The notes: generated by a model not told the origin, from the sequence alone. Counted from the first letter of the stretch, positions 1-9,128 are shown. The stretch is 64,000 nucleotides of DNA from Stappia indica (GCF_009789575.1 NZ_CP046908.1:1178001-1242000); one strand, 5' to 3'. Made by a program: numbers and translations.

Positions 1-134
1 TCGAGCGTCACCGCACCATACCCCGCGCGGCCCAGCAGCTCCGCCATCGCCGGCACGGCCAGCGTCGACCAGGCGGTGATCACGGTCTCGTCGGCGCGAA
101 GGCGGGCGGCAAGGGAGGGAGCGGAAGCGGTCAT
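1..134 (-). CDS. HpcH/HpaI-family aldolase (5' part only)
   Basis: The first 44 codons of a leftward gene are present and the rest lies outside the window. The protein begins MTASAPSLAARLRADETV and continues into a segment ending in GRAGYGAVTLD. That layout, a small hydrophobic strand AWSTLAVP followed by helix and the AVTLD strand, matches the start of class II pyruvate/oxaloacetate-dependent aldolases of the HpcH/HpaI/citrate lyase family, in which the next residues normally carry the metal-site glutamine/histidine region. Full-length members have about 250 residues and cleave or form 2-keto-3-deoxy acids. Substrate cannot be told from this fragment. The only upstream neighbour is the convergent-side terminator of the DUF1476 gene. 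Other TIM-barrel aldolases remain possible. Confidence 0.65.
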   Translation of the reverse strand, partial: MTASAPSLAARLRADETVITAWSTLAVPAMAELLGRAGYGAVTL

Positions 135-294
135 GGCGGGGGTTTCCGAAATGGCAGGGTGGGAAGGACCCGCAACCGGGCCCGGTGGGCGGCGGCCCGC
201 ACCTGGCGCGGCCCGCGATCTTTCAAAGGTGCCCCGTGATTTTTTAAAACTGCAAAGGGCAATTCGGGAGGCGAGCCTCGCGTGCGAAACGCGA

Positions 295-320
295 AAGGGG
301 CAGCGTGTGCGCTGCCCCTT
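295..320 (-). terminator. Intrinsic terminator-like hairpin after the DUF1476 gene
   Basis: An 11-bp perfect stem (AAGGGGCAGCG / CGCTGCCCCTT) with a 4-nt loop begins 10 bp after the stop codon of the leftward DUF1476 gene. The following bases on the minus strand contain only a short interrupted T tract, so the U-run is weak. Confidence 0.6.
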
Positions 321-329
321 CGTGTCGTC

Positions 330-653
330 TCAGCCTTCGTTCTGGATCTGCTCGACCGCCTGATGCAGCAGCTCGTCCATGGTCCGGCGGATCTGATGGT
401 CCGACTGGGCGACGCCGGCATCGTCGAAATCCTTGCGGATCTTGCGGAACACGTCCTCGTCGCCCGGCTCCTCGAAATCGGCGCGGACCACTTCCTTGGC
501 GTAGTCCTGGGCCTTGTCGGCATCGAGGCCCAGCTTTTCCGCGGCCCACAGGCCGAGCAGCTTGTTGCGGCGGGCCACCGCCTTGAAGCGCAGCTCCTCG
601 TCGTGGGCGAACTTGGATTCAAAGCCCTCCTGGCGACGGTCGAAGGTGCTCAT
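330..653 (-). CDS. DUF1476 protein, F1FO-ATP synthase zeta-type inhibitor
   Basis: A 107-residue soluble, highly charged, mostly helical protein starting MSTFDRRQEGFESKFAHD. This N-terminus and the overall length match the DUF1476 family, shown in Paracoccus to be the zeta subunit that inhibits ATP hydrolysis by the alphaproteobacterial F1FO-ATP synthase. The N-terminal segment is the known inhibitory region of the family. The start is supported by a GGAG Shine-Dalgarno sequence 8 nt upstream. The gene is divergent from purC across a 406-bp gap and ends at a strong hairpin, so it is probably monocistronic. Family assignment is from remembered sequence character. The inhibitory role here is inferred from the family. 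Confidence 0.85.
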   Translation of the reverse strand: MSTFDRRQEGFESKFAHDEELRFKAVARRNKLLGLWAAEKLGLDADKAQDYAKEVVRADFEEPGDEDVFRKIRKDFDDAGVAQSDHQIRRTMDELLHQAVEQIQNEG

Positions 654-1059
654 GCGTCAGTCTCCTGCCTTCTAGCGGTGGCGCCCTCGGGCGCTGAAAT
701 CGGTTGCGGTGCCGCCATCATATGGGGATCCGATGCGCCCTTGCATATCCTTCGCGACACACCAAATCAACGCGTATCGGTCGCTTCCCGCCAGCTCAAT
801 CCGACATCGCCCCGCGAGCGGGCCGAACGCCGGAAAATCTCTTGAGCGGCTTCATTGTACTTTACGGGGCGATCGTGTAGGTTCCGCGCCATCGAGCGGG
901 GGGTCGAAAGCGCATCTGCCGTTCTCGCGCCCTTCCGATGACCGTCCCGGGTCCGGCCACGGCCGAACGAGACACTGTCCGACAAAGGGCACGGGACCGC
1001 AGTCAACCGGAGCATCTCCGCCAGTTATGGATTTTCTTTCTCCAACACGGTACGTGCCT
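654..1059. promoter_or_regulatory. Divergent intergenic region DUF1476 / purC
   Basis: No convincing gene lies in these 406 bp. The frame that reads through into purC upstream of its ATG has no family resemblance. The region must carry the promoters of both divergent genes. A short GCGCCC-N2-GGGCGC hairpin at 681-694 would sit in the leader of the DUF1476 message. I could not identify a clear sigma-70 -35/-10 pair or a purine riboswitch. Confidence 0.4.
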
Positions 1060-1824
1060 ATGAACCGCCGCAGGCGCATTTACGAGGGCAAGGGCAAGAT
1101 CCTCTATGAGGGCCCGGAACCCGGTACGCTCATCCAGCACTTCAAGGATGATGCAACTGCCTTCAACGCCAAGAAGCATGAGATTGTCGATGGCAAGGGG
1201 GTCCTGAACAACCGGATCTCCGAGTACATCTTCAACCATCTCAACGCGATCGGCATCCCGACCCACTTCATTCGCCGGATGAACATGCGCGAGCAGCTCA
1301 TCCGCGAGGTCGAGATCATTCCGCTGGAAGTGGTGGTGCGCAACGTCGCCGCCGGCTCGCTGTCCAAGCGGCTCGGCATCGAGGAAGGCACGCAGCTGCC
1401 GCGTTCGATCATCGAGTTCTATTACAAGAACGACGCGCTCGACGATCCGATGGTCTCCGAGGAGCACATCACCGCCTTCGGCTGGTGCTCGCCCCAGGAG
1501 ATGGACGACATCATGGCGCTGGCCATCCGCGTCAACGACTTCCTGACCGGCCTGTTCCTGGGCGTCGGCATCCGTCTCGTCGACTTCAAGATCGAGTGCG
1601 GCCGCCTGTGGGAAGGCGACATGATGCGCATCGTCGTCGCCGACGAGATCTCGCCGGACAGCTGCCGCCTGTGGGACATCCAGTCCAACGAGAAGATGGA
1701 CAAGGACCGCTTCCGCCGCGATCTCGGCGGTATGCTGGAAGCCTACCAGGAAGTGGCCCGGCGCCTCGGCATCCTCAACGACAACGACCGGCCGAATGGC
1801 ACGGGTCCGGTGCTCGTCAAGTAA
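1060..1824 (+). CDS. purC: Phosphoribosylaminoimidazole-succinocarboxamide synthase
   Basis: SAICAR synthetase, the ATP-dependent ligase that joins CAIR and aspartate in de novo purine synthesis. The 254-residue product starts [18 protein letters not shown], where the lysine-rich EGK segment is the N-terminal nucleotide-binding lobe, and has the family signature around residues 88-108 ([16 protein letters not shown]). The segment near residue 175 ([11 protein letters not shown]) fits the second PurC signature. Length is the usual one for the alphaproteobacterial form. An open frame extends further upstream, but homology begins at this ATG. The gene ends in a strong terminator, so it is apparently transcribed apart from purS and purQ although they lie only 1 kb downstream. 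Confidence 0.97.
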   Translation: MNRRRRIYEGKGKILYEGPEPGTLIQHFKDDATAFNAKKHEIVDGKGVLNNRISEYIFNHLNAIGIPTHFIRRMNMREQLIREVEIIPLEVVVRNVAAGSLSKRLGIEEGTQLPRSIIEFYYKNDALDDPMVSEEHITAFGWCSPQEMDDIMALAIRVNDFLTGLFLGVGIRLVDFKIECGRLWEGDMMRIVVADEISPDSCRLWDIQSNEKMDKDRFRRDLGGMLEAYQEVARRLGILNDNDRPNGTGPVLVK

Positions 1825-1856
1825 GATCGCCGCGCGCTGCGCCCGACGTAACAAGG

Positions 1857-1893
1857 AAAGCCCCGACCGGAAACGGCCGGGGCTTTCGGCTTT
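1857..1893 (+). terminator. Rho-independent terminator after purC
   Basis: A 13-bp stem with one mismatch (AAAGCCCCG... / ...CGGGGCTTT) and a GAAA loop is followed by TTTCGGCTTTT. It lies between the convergent purC and SDR genes and may serve both. Confidence 0.85.
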
Positions 1894-1916
1894 TCGGGGA
1901 AGCCTTGCGGCAAAGG

Positions 1917-2681
1917 TCAGGTGCGGTTGATCGAGACGCCGCCGTCGACCAGCATCGCCGTGCCGGTGGTGAAGCTGGAGGCCGGCGAGGCGAGGTAGAG
2001 CGCGGTCCCGGCGACCTCCTCAGGCGAGGAGATGCGCTTGAGCGCATGCAGGCTCTCCACGAAGGCGAGCGCCTCCGGCGTCGAAGCGGCCTCGCGCCCC
2101 ATCGGCGTGTCGATGCCGCCGGGCAGGATGGCATTGACCCGGATCCCCTTGGCGCCGACCTCGGCTGCCAGCACCTTGGTCAGGCCGACGAGCCCGGCCT
2201 TGCTGGCGGCATAGGCCGCCATGCCCGGCAGGCCGGCCGTATGGCCGACAAACGTGGACGTGAAGATCAGCGAGCCGCCGCCGCGCTCCTCCATGGCCGG
2301 GATCTGGTACTTCGCCCCCAGGAACCCGCTGGTCAGGTTGGTGGCGAGCACCGTGTTCCAGTCACCGAGCGACAGGGACGGCGCCGGTGCCATGGGGCCG
2401 ATCATGCCCGCATTGTTGAAGGCGATGTCGAGCCCGCCGAAGCGGTCCTTCGCCAGATCGACCAGCGCCCTGGCATAGTCCTCCTCCTGCACGTCGCCAG
2501 CCAGAACCGCCGCCCGGCCGCCTGCCCGCTCGATCTCCCCGGCAACCGCTTCCAACTCGCCCCGGCGCCGCGCGCCGAGAACGACCGCGCAACCTTCCGC
2601 GGCGAAGAGCCGCGCTGTCGCGGCTCCCAGCCCGGAGCTCGCCCCGGTGATGATCGCGACCTTGTCTTCCAGTATCGGCAT
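1917..2681 (-). CDS. SDR-family NAD(P)-dependent oxidoreductase
   Basis: A classical short-chain dehydrogenase/reductase of 254 residues. Visible motifs are the Rossmann cofactor loop TGASSGLG (about residues 12-19), the NNAG structural motif near residue 89, and the catalytic Ser142-Tyr157-x3-Lys161 set within YAASK. The C-terminus GTAMLVDGGVSI is typical of the fabG-like branch. I chose the ATG at 2681 because GGAGG lies 5 nt upstream; an ATG 12 nt earlier exists but overlaps that ribosome site. It faces purC and does not belong to the purine pathway by sequence. Substrate is unknown; sugar-alcohol, steroid-like and beta-keto substrates all occur in this group. Confidence 0.9.
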   Translation of the reverse strand: MPILEDKVAIITGASSGLGAATARLFAAEGCAVVLGARRRGELEAVAGEIERAGGRAAVLAGDVQEEDYARALVDLAKDRFGGLDIAFNNAGMIGPMAPAPSLSLGDWNTVLATNLTSGFLGAKYQIPAMEERGGGSLIFTSTFVGHTAGLPGMAAYAASKAGLVGLTKVLAAEVGAKGIRVNAILPGGIDTPMGREAASTPEALAFVESLHALKRISSPEEVAGTALYLASPASSFTTGTAMLVDGGVSINRT

Positions 2682-2924
2682 GAAACCCTCCATCGCCGTT
2701 GCAATGGCAGGCTTGGTAGGCGGGGAGAGAGCGCGGCGACACCCGATAGCAGATTGAGCGAAGCGCGGGCCCGAACGGGAACAGAAGCCCCTGAAACGCG
2801 TCCAGGCATTGCAAAGCGCACAAAAGCCCCTTCCTTCCGCGCGGCCAGCGCGCTAGAAGCGGGCCAACTGCCCAGCCGGCGGACGCCAACGCGCGCCGGC
2901 GCCGACTTGCGGAGACATCCCCCG

Positions 2925-3164
2925 ATGAAAGCACGCGTGACCGTTACCCTGAAATCCGGCGTCCTCGACCCGCAGGGCAAGGCGATCGAGGGTGGCCTTG
3001 CCGCGCTCGGCTTCGCCGGCGTCGACAGCGTGCGCCAGGGCAAGGTCTTCGATCTGGAGATCAGCGGCCGCGACGCGCAAACCGCGCGCGCCGACCTCAC
3101 CGCCATGTGCGAGAAGCTGCTCGCCAACACGGTGATCGAGAACTACGACATCGAGATCCTCTGA
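2925..3164 (+). CDS. purS: FGAM synthase subunit PurS
   Basis: The small subunit of the three-part phosphoribosylformylglycinamidine synthase (PurL/PurQ/PurS). The 79-residue product [20 protein letters not shown] has the typical PurS start, the [15 protein letters not shown] core and the [12 protein letters not shown]-terminus. PurS bridges the glutaminase PurQ and the synthase PurL. The ATG is preceded by a GGAG 10 nt upstream. It is followed after 44 bp by a tiny membrane-protein gene and then purQ, so these three are very likely one transcript. Confidence 0.96.
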   Translation: MKARVTVTLKSGVLDPQGKAIEGGLAALGFAGVDSVRQGKVFDLEISGRDAQTARADLTAMCEKLLANTVIENYDIEIL

Positions 3165-3208
3165 AGAGGACCGCCCGCAACGCGGGCAGCGAGACGCGGG
3201 AGGCCGGC

Positions 3209-3316
3209 ATGGACGAAGACAGCGCCAGGGCCCTGCGTCTCCTGCTGATCAAGGCAGCGGTCTTCATCGCCCTGCCGGCCGCGCTGGCGCTCGCCGCCGC
3301 GCTGTTCCTGGTGTGA
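3209..3316 (+). CDS. Small membrane protein between purS and purQ
   Basis: A 35-residue open frame preceded by GGGAGG 5 nt from the ATG. It encodes an acidic/basic N-terminus ([15 protein letters not shown]) and one transmembrane helix made almost only of Ala, Leu, Val and Phe. I recall a conserved family annotated as a small membrane protein associated with phosphoribosylformylglycinamidine synthase at exactly this position in Hyphomicrobiales, so I consider it real. Its function is unknown. Membrane anchoring or modulation of the FGAM synthase complex is only a guess. Confidence 0.75.
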   Translation: MDEDSARALRLLLIKAAVFIALPAALALAAALFLV

Positions 3317-3354
3317 ACCGATCCTGGTGTGATCCGAAAGGGAGCCCTCCCGCC

Positions 3355-4029
3355 ATGAAGTCCGCCGTCGTCACCTTCCCCGGCTCGAATCGCGAGCGCG
3401 ACATGATGCATGCGCTGGAGCTGGTCTCCGGCCGCAAGCCCGAAGCCGTGTGGCATGCCGATACCAGCCTGCCGGATGTCGATCTGGTCGTGCTGCCGGG
3501 CGGCTTTTCCTACGGCGACTACCTGCGCTCCGGCGCCATCGCGGCCCGCGCGCCGGTGATGGATGCGATCCGCGCCTTCGCCGCGCGCGGCGGCCTGGTG
3601 CTCGGCGTGTGCAACGGCTTCCAGATGCTGACCGAGGCGGGCCTGCTGCCCGGCGCCCTGATGCGCAACGCGGGCCTCACCTTCGTCTGCCGCGAAGTGC
3701 TGCTGGAAACCGCCTCCACGGCCAACCGCTTCACCGCCGGCATGCGCAAGGGCGAGACCTGGCGCTGCCCCGTCGCCCATCACGACGGCAACTATTTCGC
3801 GGATGCCGAGACCATCGCCCGGCTCGAGGGCGAGGATCGCGTCGCCTTCCGTTATGCCAACGGCACCAACCCGAACGGCTCGGTCAACGATATCGCCGGC
3901 ATCGCCAACGAAGCGGGCAACGTGCTCGGCATGATGCCGCACCCGGAAAACTACGTCGACGCGCAGCAGGCGAGCACCGACGGGCGCGCCTTCTTCGAGA
4001 GCATTTGCGGAGCCTTCGCCGCCGCCTGA
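3355..4029 (+). CDS. purQ: FGAM synthase glutaminase subunit PurQ
   Basis: The class I glutamine amidotransferase that supplies ammonia to PurL. The 224-residue protein begins [17 protein letters not shown]. It has the nucleophile Cys86 in the [10 protein letters not shown] elbow and the partner His196 and Glu198 in MMPHPEN, so the Cys-His-Glu triad is complete. Length is that of the stand-alone alphaproteobacterial and Gram-positive PurQ, not the fused enterobacterial PurL. AGGGAG lies 9 nt before the ATG. The gene follows the small membrane protein gene by 38 bp. Confidence 0.97.
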   Translation: MKSAVVTFPGSNRERDMMHALELVSGRKPEAVWHADTSLPDVDLVVLPGGFSYGDYLRSGAIAARAPVMDAIRAFAARGGLVLGVCNGFQMLTEAGLLPGALMRNAGLTFVCREVLLETASTANRFTAGMRKGETWRCPVAHHDGNYFADAETIARLEGEDRVAFRYANGTNPNGSVNDIAGIANEAGNVLGMMPHPENYVDAQQASTDGRAFFESICGAFAAA

Positions 4030-4060
4030 TTTGAAAGCGGCGAGACAGGGGAGACAACCG

Positions 4061-4321
4061 ATGAGCCGTTCCGCCTCCGGGTCTCCCTTCAAGGCTGAGG
4101 AAAAGGCGGAACTCGCCCGACGGCTGCGCGATTACCTGCGCGACGAGCTGGGCGCCGAGGCCGGCATGCTGGAGACCGAGGCCTTCCTCGACTTCATCGC
4201 CGCCGAGATCGGCAACGCCTTCTACAATCGCGGCCTCTTCGATGCCCAGGCGGCGATTGCCGCCCGCCTGGAAGAGGCGACGGACGCGGTCTACGTGCTG
4301 GAAAAGCCCACCCGCGCGTGA
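4061..4321 (+). CDS. DUF2164 family protein
   Basis: A soluble 86-residue protein, MSRSASGSPFKAEEKAELAR, with the acidic-aromatic pattern GMLETEAFLDFIAAEIGNAFYNRGLFDAQ characteristic of DUF2164. The function of the family is unknown. AGGGGAG lies 8 nt before this ATG, better placed than for an upstream in-frame start at 4031. It follows purQ by 31 bp and could be the last gene of that transcript. Its last 31 bp overlap, tail to tail, the end of the AraC-type gene on the other strand. Confidence 0.75.
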   Translation: MSRSASGSPFKAEEKAELARRLRDYLRDELGAEAGMLETEAFLDFIAAEIGNAFYNRGLFDAQAAIAARLEEATDAVYVLEKPTRA

Positions 4322-5097
4322 CCGCTCGGCGGCTGGCCGAACTGGCGCGAATAGGCCCGGCTGAAGGCCGAGGCGCTGGAAAACCCGACCCGGCCGGCAA
4401 CGCTCTTCAACACCCCTCCCCGCTCGATCTCCTGCCGCGCCAGGCATAGCCGCCAGGCCTGCAGATAGGCGCCCGGCGTCTGCCCGACGATCCGGCGGAA
4501 GCCGGTGGCGAAGGCCGTGCGCGACATGCCGCAGACCGACGCCAGGTCCTCCAGCCGCCAGCGCCGCTCCGGCGCCTCGTGCATGGCGACCAGCGCCAGC
4601 ATGATCTGCGGATGGCCGAGCCCGGCGATCAGCCCGTCGCGCGCCTGCCCGGTCTCGATGGCATGGCGCAGGAAGCGGATCACCACGATCTCGCACAGAC
4701 GGTCGACGATGGCCTTGCCGCCGCAGCGCGGACTGGTCACCTCCTCGTGCAGCACGGCGGCAACCGCCGCCAGCGCCGGCGCCTCGGCAAGGTCGATGCA
4801 GACCTCTTCCGGCAGCGCGGTGGCGAGCGGCGAGCCCGGCCCGCCGAGATCGACCCTTGCCGCCACCGCCACCGGCCCTTGCAGCCGGCAGGCCTCGCGC
4901 GTGCCGTCGACGCGGAACACCAGCCGCCGCAGGGCGAGCGGCTCGTTCTCGCTAAGGTTCCCATCGCCCGTCAGCAGAAGATGCGCCGGCTCGCCCTGCG
5001 GCAGGGCCGTGCCCAGCACGCAGGCGGAAATGCGGAACCGGTCGATCAGGGCCGACAGCCGGTCGACCCGCCCTTGCGGCATGCTGGCATCGTTCAT
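4291..5097 (-). CDS. AraC-family transcriptional regulator (AraC_N/cupin type)
   Basis: A 268-residue regulator. The N-terminal half resembles the AraC_N (cupin_6) effector domain (ISACVLGTALPQGEPAHLLL). The C-terminal hundred residues hold two helix-turn-helix motifs, one within LEDLASVCGMSRTAFATGF and a second within SVAGRVGFSSASAFSRAY, followed by the usual FGQPP motif. It is divergent from the peroxiredoxin-like gene, and a perfect inverted repeat lies just before its start, so autoregulation and control of the neighbour are likely. I prefer the ATG at 5097 (GAGAG 4 nt upstream) to one 15 nt earlier, which lacks a ribosome site. The effector is unknown. Confidence 0.88.
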   Translation of the reverse strand: MNDASMPQGRVDRLSALIDRFRISACVLGTALPQGEPAHLLLTGDGNLSENEPLALRRLVFRVDGTREACRLQGPVAVAARVDLGGPGSPLATALPEEVCIDLAEAPALAAVAAVLHEEVTSPRCGGKAIVDRLCEIVVIRFLRHAIETGQARDGLIAGLGHPQIMLALVAMHEAPERRWRLEDLASVCGMSRTAFATGFRRIVGQTPGAYLQAWRLCLARQEIERGGVLKSVAGRVGFSSASAFSRAYSRQFGQPPSGHARVGFSST

Positions 5098-5110
5098 TGA
5101 ACTCTCGATC

Positions 5111-5140
5111 ATGAAAGGCGGACTGAACTTTTCCTTTCAT
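5111..5140. promoter_or_regulatory. Inverted repeat in the AraC / peroxiredoxin divergent gap
   Basis: Perfect 8-bp arms, ATGAAAGG at 5111-5118 and CCTTTCAT at 5133-5140, are separated by 14 bp. The repeat lies 14 bp upstream of the AraC-gene start and 72 bp upstream of the peroxiredoxin-like start. Position and symmetry suggest an operator for the AraC protein or another dimeric regulator. Confidence 0.5.
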
Positions 5141-5212
5141 ACATTACCTTGGCACAGCCAACAAGGATGGCCGGCGACGACCGCCCGCCAAGAGCTTCCC
5201 GAAAGGACGCCC

Positions 5213-5752
5213 ATGTCCCTCTTTCCCCGCCAGGCAGTTCCCGCGCTCGCGCTGGAGACGCTCGCCCACGGCCGCTTCGATCTTGCCGCCGAGAAGCCGG
5301 ACTTTGCGACGCTCGTCGTCTTCTATCGCGGCCTGCACTGCCCGATCTGCGCCACCTATCTGAAGGAGCTGGAGCGCCTGACCCCGGCCTTTGCCGAGCG
5401 CGACGTGACGACGCTGGCCCTGTCCTCCGACGATAGGGAGCGGGCAGAGGCGATGGCGGAGAAGATCGGGGCGCAGGCCCTGCGCATCGGCTACGGCCTG
5501 CCGCTGCAGGTAGCGCGCGACTGGGGGCTGTATGTCTCGGCCGGGCGCGGCACGACCTCCATCGGCATCGAGGAGCCGGAGCTGTTCTCCGAGCCGGGCG
5601 TGTTCCTGGTGCGCACCGACGGCACGCTCTACTTCGCCTCGGTGCAGACGATGCCCTTCGTGCGCCCGCATTTCCAGGAGATGGTCGGCGCGCTCGATTT
5701 CGTGCGCAAGAACGACTATCCGGCGCGCGGCGAGTACACCGCCGCGGTCTGA
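5213..5752 (+). CDS. Peroxiredoxin-like (AhpC/TSA) protein
   Basis: A 179-residue thioredoxin-fold protein without a signal peptide. The active-site region is FYRGLHCPICATYL, placing a possible peroxidatic Cys43 and a second Cys46 in a CPIC arrangement, more thioredoxin-like than the PxxxTxxC of typical peroxiredoxins. The DWGLYVSAGRG and PGVFLVRTDGTLYF segments fit the AhpC/TSA redoxin fold. GAAAGGAC precedes the ATG. It is divergent from an AraC regulator and convergent, with only 11 bp, with the YegS gene. A role in peroxide or thiol redox defence is inferred. The atypical motif leaves room for a redox-sensing or disulfide-reducing function. Confidence 0.82.
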   Translation: MSLFPRQAVPALALETLAHGRFDLAAEKPDFATLVVFYRGLHCPICATYLKELERLTPAFAERDVTTLALSSDDRERAEAMAEKIGAQALRIGYGLPLQVARDWGLYVSAGRGTTSIGIEEPELFSEPGVFLVRTDGTLYFASVQTMPFVRPHFQEMVGALDFVRKNDYPARGEYTAAV

Positions 5753-5763
5753 GAACCGGGTTT

Positions 5764-6663
5764 TTACTCGCCGGTGATGAAGCGCAGGGCGCCCGGCTCG
5801 ACCGCAACGTCGAGCCGGCTTGCCGACATCGGCTCGCCGTCGAGGTTGATCGCCAGATCCTCCTCGGCCTCGATGGTCAGCCTTGTGAAGCTCGCCTTGC
5901 GGGCATAGCCGTCGAACTGGCTGTCGGCCTCGCGCAGCAGGCCGGACAGGAGCGTCACCAGATGCTCCGCCTCCGGTTGGGGAAACAGCGTCAGGTCGAG
6001 GCGGCCGTCGTCGATGCGTGCATCGGCGCAAAGCGGCACGCCGCCGCCGGCCAGCCGGCCGTTGCCGATGGCCATCGCAATAAAATCGCCCTCCCAGGAA
6101 AACCCGTCCGCCTTGAAGACCGCGTGCATCGGCGACAGCTCGCCGATCCGACTGGCGCCGGCGATGAGATAGGCGGCACCGCCCAGCAGGCGCTTGGCAC
6201 GCGGATCGGTCTCGCGGGTGATGCGGGTGACCGAGCCGCCGCTCGCCACATTGACGAAGACCCGCCCGTTGATGCGCCCGACGTCGATGGGGCGCGGCGT
6301 TCCGGTGGCGCAGAGCTTCAGCGCGGCGACGAGGTCTTGGACTGGCAGGCCGAGCCCGGTGGCGAAGTCGTTGGCCGTGCCCAGCGGCAACACGCCGAAG
6401 GCGCAGTCGGTCGCGGGATCCGCCTCCAGCGCCGCCGCGACCACCTGGTTCACCGTGCCGTCGCCCCCACCTGCGATGATCACCTGCGGCCGCTCGCCCG
6501 GATCGCGCCGCACGGCCTCCTGCGCGAACTGCGTCGCGTCGTCCCCGTCATAGGTCACCCTGACATGCAGCTCGTGGCCTTCGGCCCGCAGCCGCTCGAC
6601 GGCCTCGCGCACATCCTCACGCTGGGAGGACTTGCCGTTCAGGATCAGCAGGAGACGACGCAT
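5764..6663 (-). CDS. YegS-type lipid kinase (diacylglycerol kinase fold)
   Basis: A 299-residue soluble kinase, the same length as E. coli YegS. The nucleotide-binding GGGDGTVNQV motif lies at residues 65-74, followed by GTANDFA (the second conserved loop), and a C-terminal beta-sandwich domain ends in NLDGEPM. It belongs to the DAGK catalytic family and phosphorylates lipid substrates with ATP. The start MRRLLLILNGKSS at 6663 gives the family length; a longer frame adds 25 unrelated residues. It is divergent from purL across 188 bp. The true substrate (diacylglycerol, phosphatidylglycerol or other) is unknown. Confidence 0.9.
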   Translation of the reverse strand: MRRLLLILNGKSSQREDVREAVERLRAEGHELHVRVTYDGDDATQFAQEAVRRDPGERPQVIIAGGGDGTVNQVVAAALEADPATDCAFGVLPLGTANDFATGLGLPVQDLVAALKLCATGTPRPIDVGRINGRVFVNVASGGSVTRITRETDPRAKRLLGGAAYLIAGASRIGELSPMHAVFKADGFSWEGDFIAMAIGNGRLAGGGVPLCADARIDDGRLDLTLFPQPEAEHLVTLLSGLLREADSQFDGYARKASFTRLTIEAEEDLAINLDGEPMSASRLDVAVEPGALRFITGE

Positions 6664-6851
6664 GCGGATGTTCCGTTCTGGTGTGGCAGAGGCAGGGGCT
6701 GCGGCGGAAGGAAGCGGATGACCGACGATCGGGAGCATAAAGGCAAGCCTTGTGATAGATGGGAACGCCGAAGGAGCATGTCTACAATTCCCTTTGGCCC
6801 TCCGGTTTGCTAAACGGGCGGCATCTTCCGCTTCAAAGGTTGCAGGCCCCC

Positions 6852-9050
6852 ATGATCCCCAACGACATCGCCATCACTCCGGAACTCGTCGAGGCGCACG
6901 GCCTCAAGCCGGACGAGTACGAGCGCATTCTGGCCTTGATCGGGCGGGAGCCCACCTTCACCGAGCTCGGCATCTTCTCGGCCATGTGGAACGAGCACTG
7001 TTCCTACAAGTCGTCGAAAAAGTGGCTGAAGACCCTGCCGACCACCGGGCCCCGCGTCATCCAGGGCCCCGGCGAGAATGCCGGCGTGGTCGATATCGGC
7101 GACGGCGAGGTCGTGGTCTTCAAGATGGAGAGCCATAACCACCCCTCCTATATCGAGCCCTACCAGGGCGCGGCGACCGGCGTCGGCGGCATCCTGCGCG
7201 ACGTCTTCACCATGGGCGCACGGCCCGTGGCGGCGATGAACGCGCTGCGCTTCGGCGCGCCCGAGCATCCGCGCACGAAGCACCTGGTCTCCGGCGTCGT
7301 TGCCGGCGTCGGCGGCTACGGCAACTCCTTCGGCGTGCCGACCGTCGGCGGCGAGGTCGAGTTCCACGCCCGCTACAACGGCAACTGCCTGGTCAACGCC
7401 TTCGCCGCCGGCATCGCCCGCGCCGACGGCATCTTCCTGTCCAAGGCCGAGGGCGTCGGCCTGCCGGTCGTCTATCTCGGCGCCAAGACGGGCCGCGACG
7501 GCGTCGGCGGCGCCACCATGGCCTCGGCGGAGTTCGACGAGACCATCGAGGAGAAGCGCCCGACCGTGCAGGTCGGCGATCCCTTCACCGAGAAGTGCCT
7601 GCTGGAAGCCTGCCTGGAGCTGATGACGACCGGCGCGGTCGTCGCGATCCAGGACATGGGCGCGGCCGGCCTGACCTGCTCGGCCGTGGAAATGGGCGCC
7701 AAGGGCAATCTCGGCATCACGCTCGATCTCGACGCGGTGCCGGTGCGCGAGGAGCGCATGACCGCCTACGAGATGATGCTGTCGGAGAGCCAGGAGCGCA
7801 TGCTCATGGTGCTGAAGCCCGAGAAGGAAGACGAGGCCAAGGCCATCTTCCGCAAGTGGGGGCTGGATTTCGCCATCGTCGGCGTGACCACCGACACGCT
7901 GCGCTTCATCGTCAACCACCAGGGCGAGACCGTCGCCGACCTGCCGATCAAGGAGCTGGGCGACGAGGCGCCGGAATATGACCGCCCGTGGATCGAAAGC
8001 CCCAAGCGCGAGACGCTGGCCGCCGGCACCATCGCCGAGCCGGACGACTATGCCGCCGCCCTCTTGACGCTCATCGGCAATGCCAACGGCGCCTCGCGCC
8101 GCTGGGTCTACGAGCAGTACGACACGCTGGTGCAGGGCAACACACTCGCCTCTCCGGGGGGCGATGCCGGCATCATCCGCGTCGGCACCGAGGGCAAGGC
8201 GCTGGCCTTCACCGTCGACGTGACGCCGCGCTACGTGGAGGCGGATCCCTTCGAGGGCGGCAAGCAGGCCATCGCAGAATGCTGGCGCAACCTGACGGCC
8301 GTCGGCGCCGAGCCGCTGGCCGCGACCGACAACCTGAACTTCGGCAATCCAGAGCGGCCCGAGATCATGGGGCAGCTGGTCGGGGCCATCAAGGGCATCG
8401 GCGAAGCCTGCCGCGAGCTCGACTTCCCCATCGTCTCGGGCAACGTCTCGCTCTACAACGAGACCAGCGGCGAGGGCATCCTGCCGACCCCGGCCATCGG
8501 CGGCGTCGGCCTGCTGCCCGACCTTGCCCGCCGCGCCGCCGCGGCCTTCGCGAGCGAGGGCGACGTGATCGCGGTGATCGGCGGCCACGGCACGCATCTG
8601 GGCCAGAGCGCCTATCTGCGCGATATCCTGGGCCGCGAGGAAGGCGCACCGCCCCCGGTGGATCTGGCCGCAGAGCGCCGCCGCGGCGACTTCGTGCGCG
8701 AGCTGATCCGCTCGGGCCGCGTCACCGCCGTCCACGACATCTCCTCCGGCGGCCTTGCCGTGGCGCTGGCCGAGATGGCCATGGCAGGGGCTAAGGGCGC
8801 GCGGGTCAAGGTGCCCGCCCCGGCCCATGCCGCGCTCTTCGGCGAGGACCAGGGCCGCTACGTGCTGACGTTCAGCGCCGACGAGGCCGCCTCCGTGCTG
8901 GAGGACGCGCTGGATGAAGGTCTCGAGATCGTCGAGATCGGCCGGGTCGAAGGCAGCGATTTGACGGTTGAGGACATCCTCACCATATCCGTTGCAAAGC
9001 TGCGCGAGACCCACGAGACTTGGTTCCCGCAGTACATGACGGGCGCCTGA
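6852..9050 (+). CDS. purL: FGAM synthase large subunit PurL
   Basis: Phosphoribosylformylglycinamidine synthase II, the ATP-dependent amidation step of purine synthesis, working with PurQ and PurS. The 732-residue form is the stand-alone type. Visible features are [12 protein letters not shown] near residue 50, the ATP/FGAR loop [24 protein letters not shown] near residue 90-115, and the repeated second half with [11 protein letters not shown] and [17 protein letters not shown] lies 5 nt before the ATG at 6852; an upstream in-frame extension is not supported by homology. The adjacent bolA and grxD follow by 78 bp and may be cotranscribed. Confidence 0.98.
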   Translation: MIPNDIAITPELVEAHGLKPDEYERILALIGREPTFTELGIFSAMWNEHCSYKSSKKWLKTLPTTGPRVIQGPGENAGVVDIGDGEVVVFKMESHNHPSYIEPYQGAATGVGGILRDVFTMGARPVAAMNALRFGAPEHPRTKHLVSGVVAGVGGYGNSFGVPTVGGEVEFHARYNGNCLVNAFAAGIARADGIFLSKAEGVGLPVVYLGAKTGRDGVGGATMASAEFDETIEEKRPTVQVGDPFTEKCLLEACLELMTTGAVVAIQDMGAAGLTCSAVEMGAKGNLGITLDLDAVPVREERMTAYEMMLSESQERMLMVLKPEKEDEAKAIFRKWGLDFAIVGVTTDTLRFIVNHQGETVADLPIKELGDEAPEYDRPWIESPKRETLAAGTIAEPDDYAAALLTLIGNANGASRRWVYEQYDTLVQGNTLASPGGDAGIIRVGTEGKALAFTVDVTPRYVEADPFEGGKQAIAECWRNLTAVGAEPLAATDNLNFGNPERPEIMGQLVGAIKGIGEACRELDFPIVSGNVSLYNETSGEGILPTPAIGGVGLLPDLARRAAAAFASEGDVIAVIGGHGTHLGQSAYLRDILGREEGAPPPVDLAAERRRGDFVRELIRSGRVTAVHDISSGGLAVALAEMAMAGAKGARVKVPAPAHAALFGEDQGRYVLTFSADEAASVLEDALDEGLEIVEIGRVEGSDLTVEDILTISVAKLRETHETWFPQYMTGA

Positions 9051-9128
9051 GCGCTCGTCCTCAAACTTTCAGGGCATCGGGGCAGGCCGCCGGCAAGGGC
9101 CGCCCCGGAGAGGGAAGGACGGAACGCA

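Noticed and set aside
709-1059. N-terminal extension of purC
   Set aside because: The frame is open for 117 codons upstream of the ATG at 1060, but it matches nothing. The 254-residue product is the normal PurC length.
6810-9014. Long open frame on the minus strand across purL
   Set aside because: It is an antisense frame created by the high GC content and strong third-position bias of purL. It has no recognisable domain and no ribosome site.
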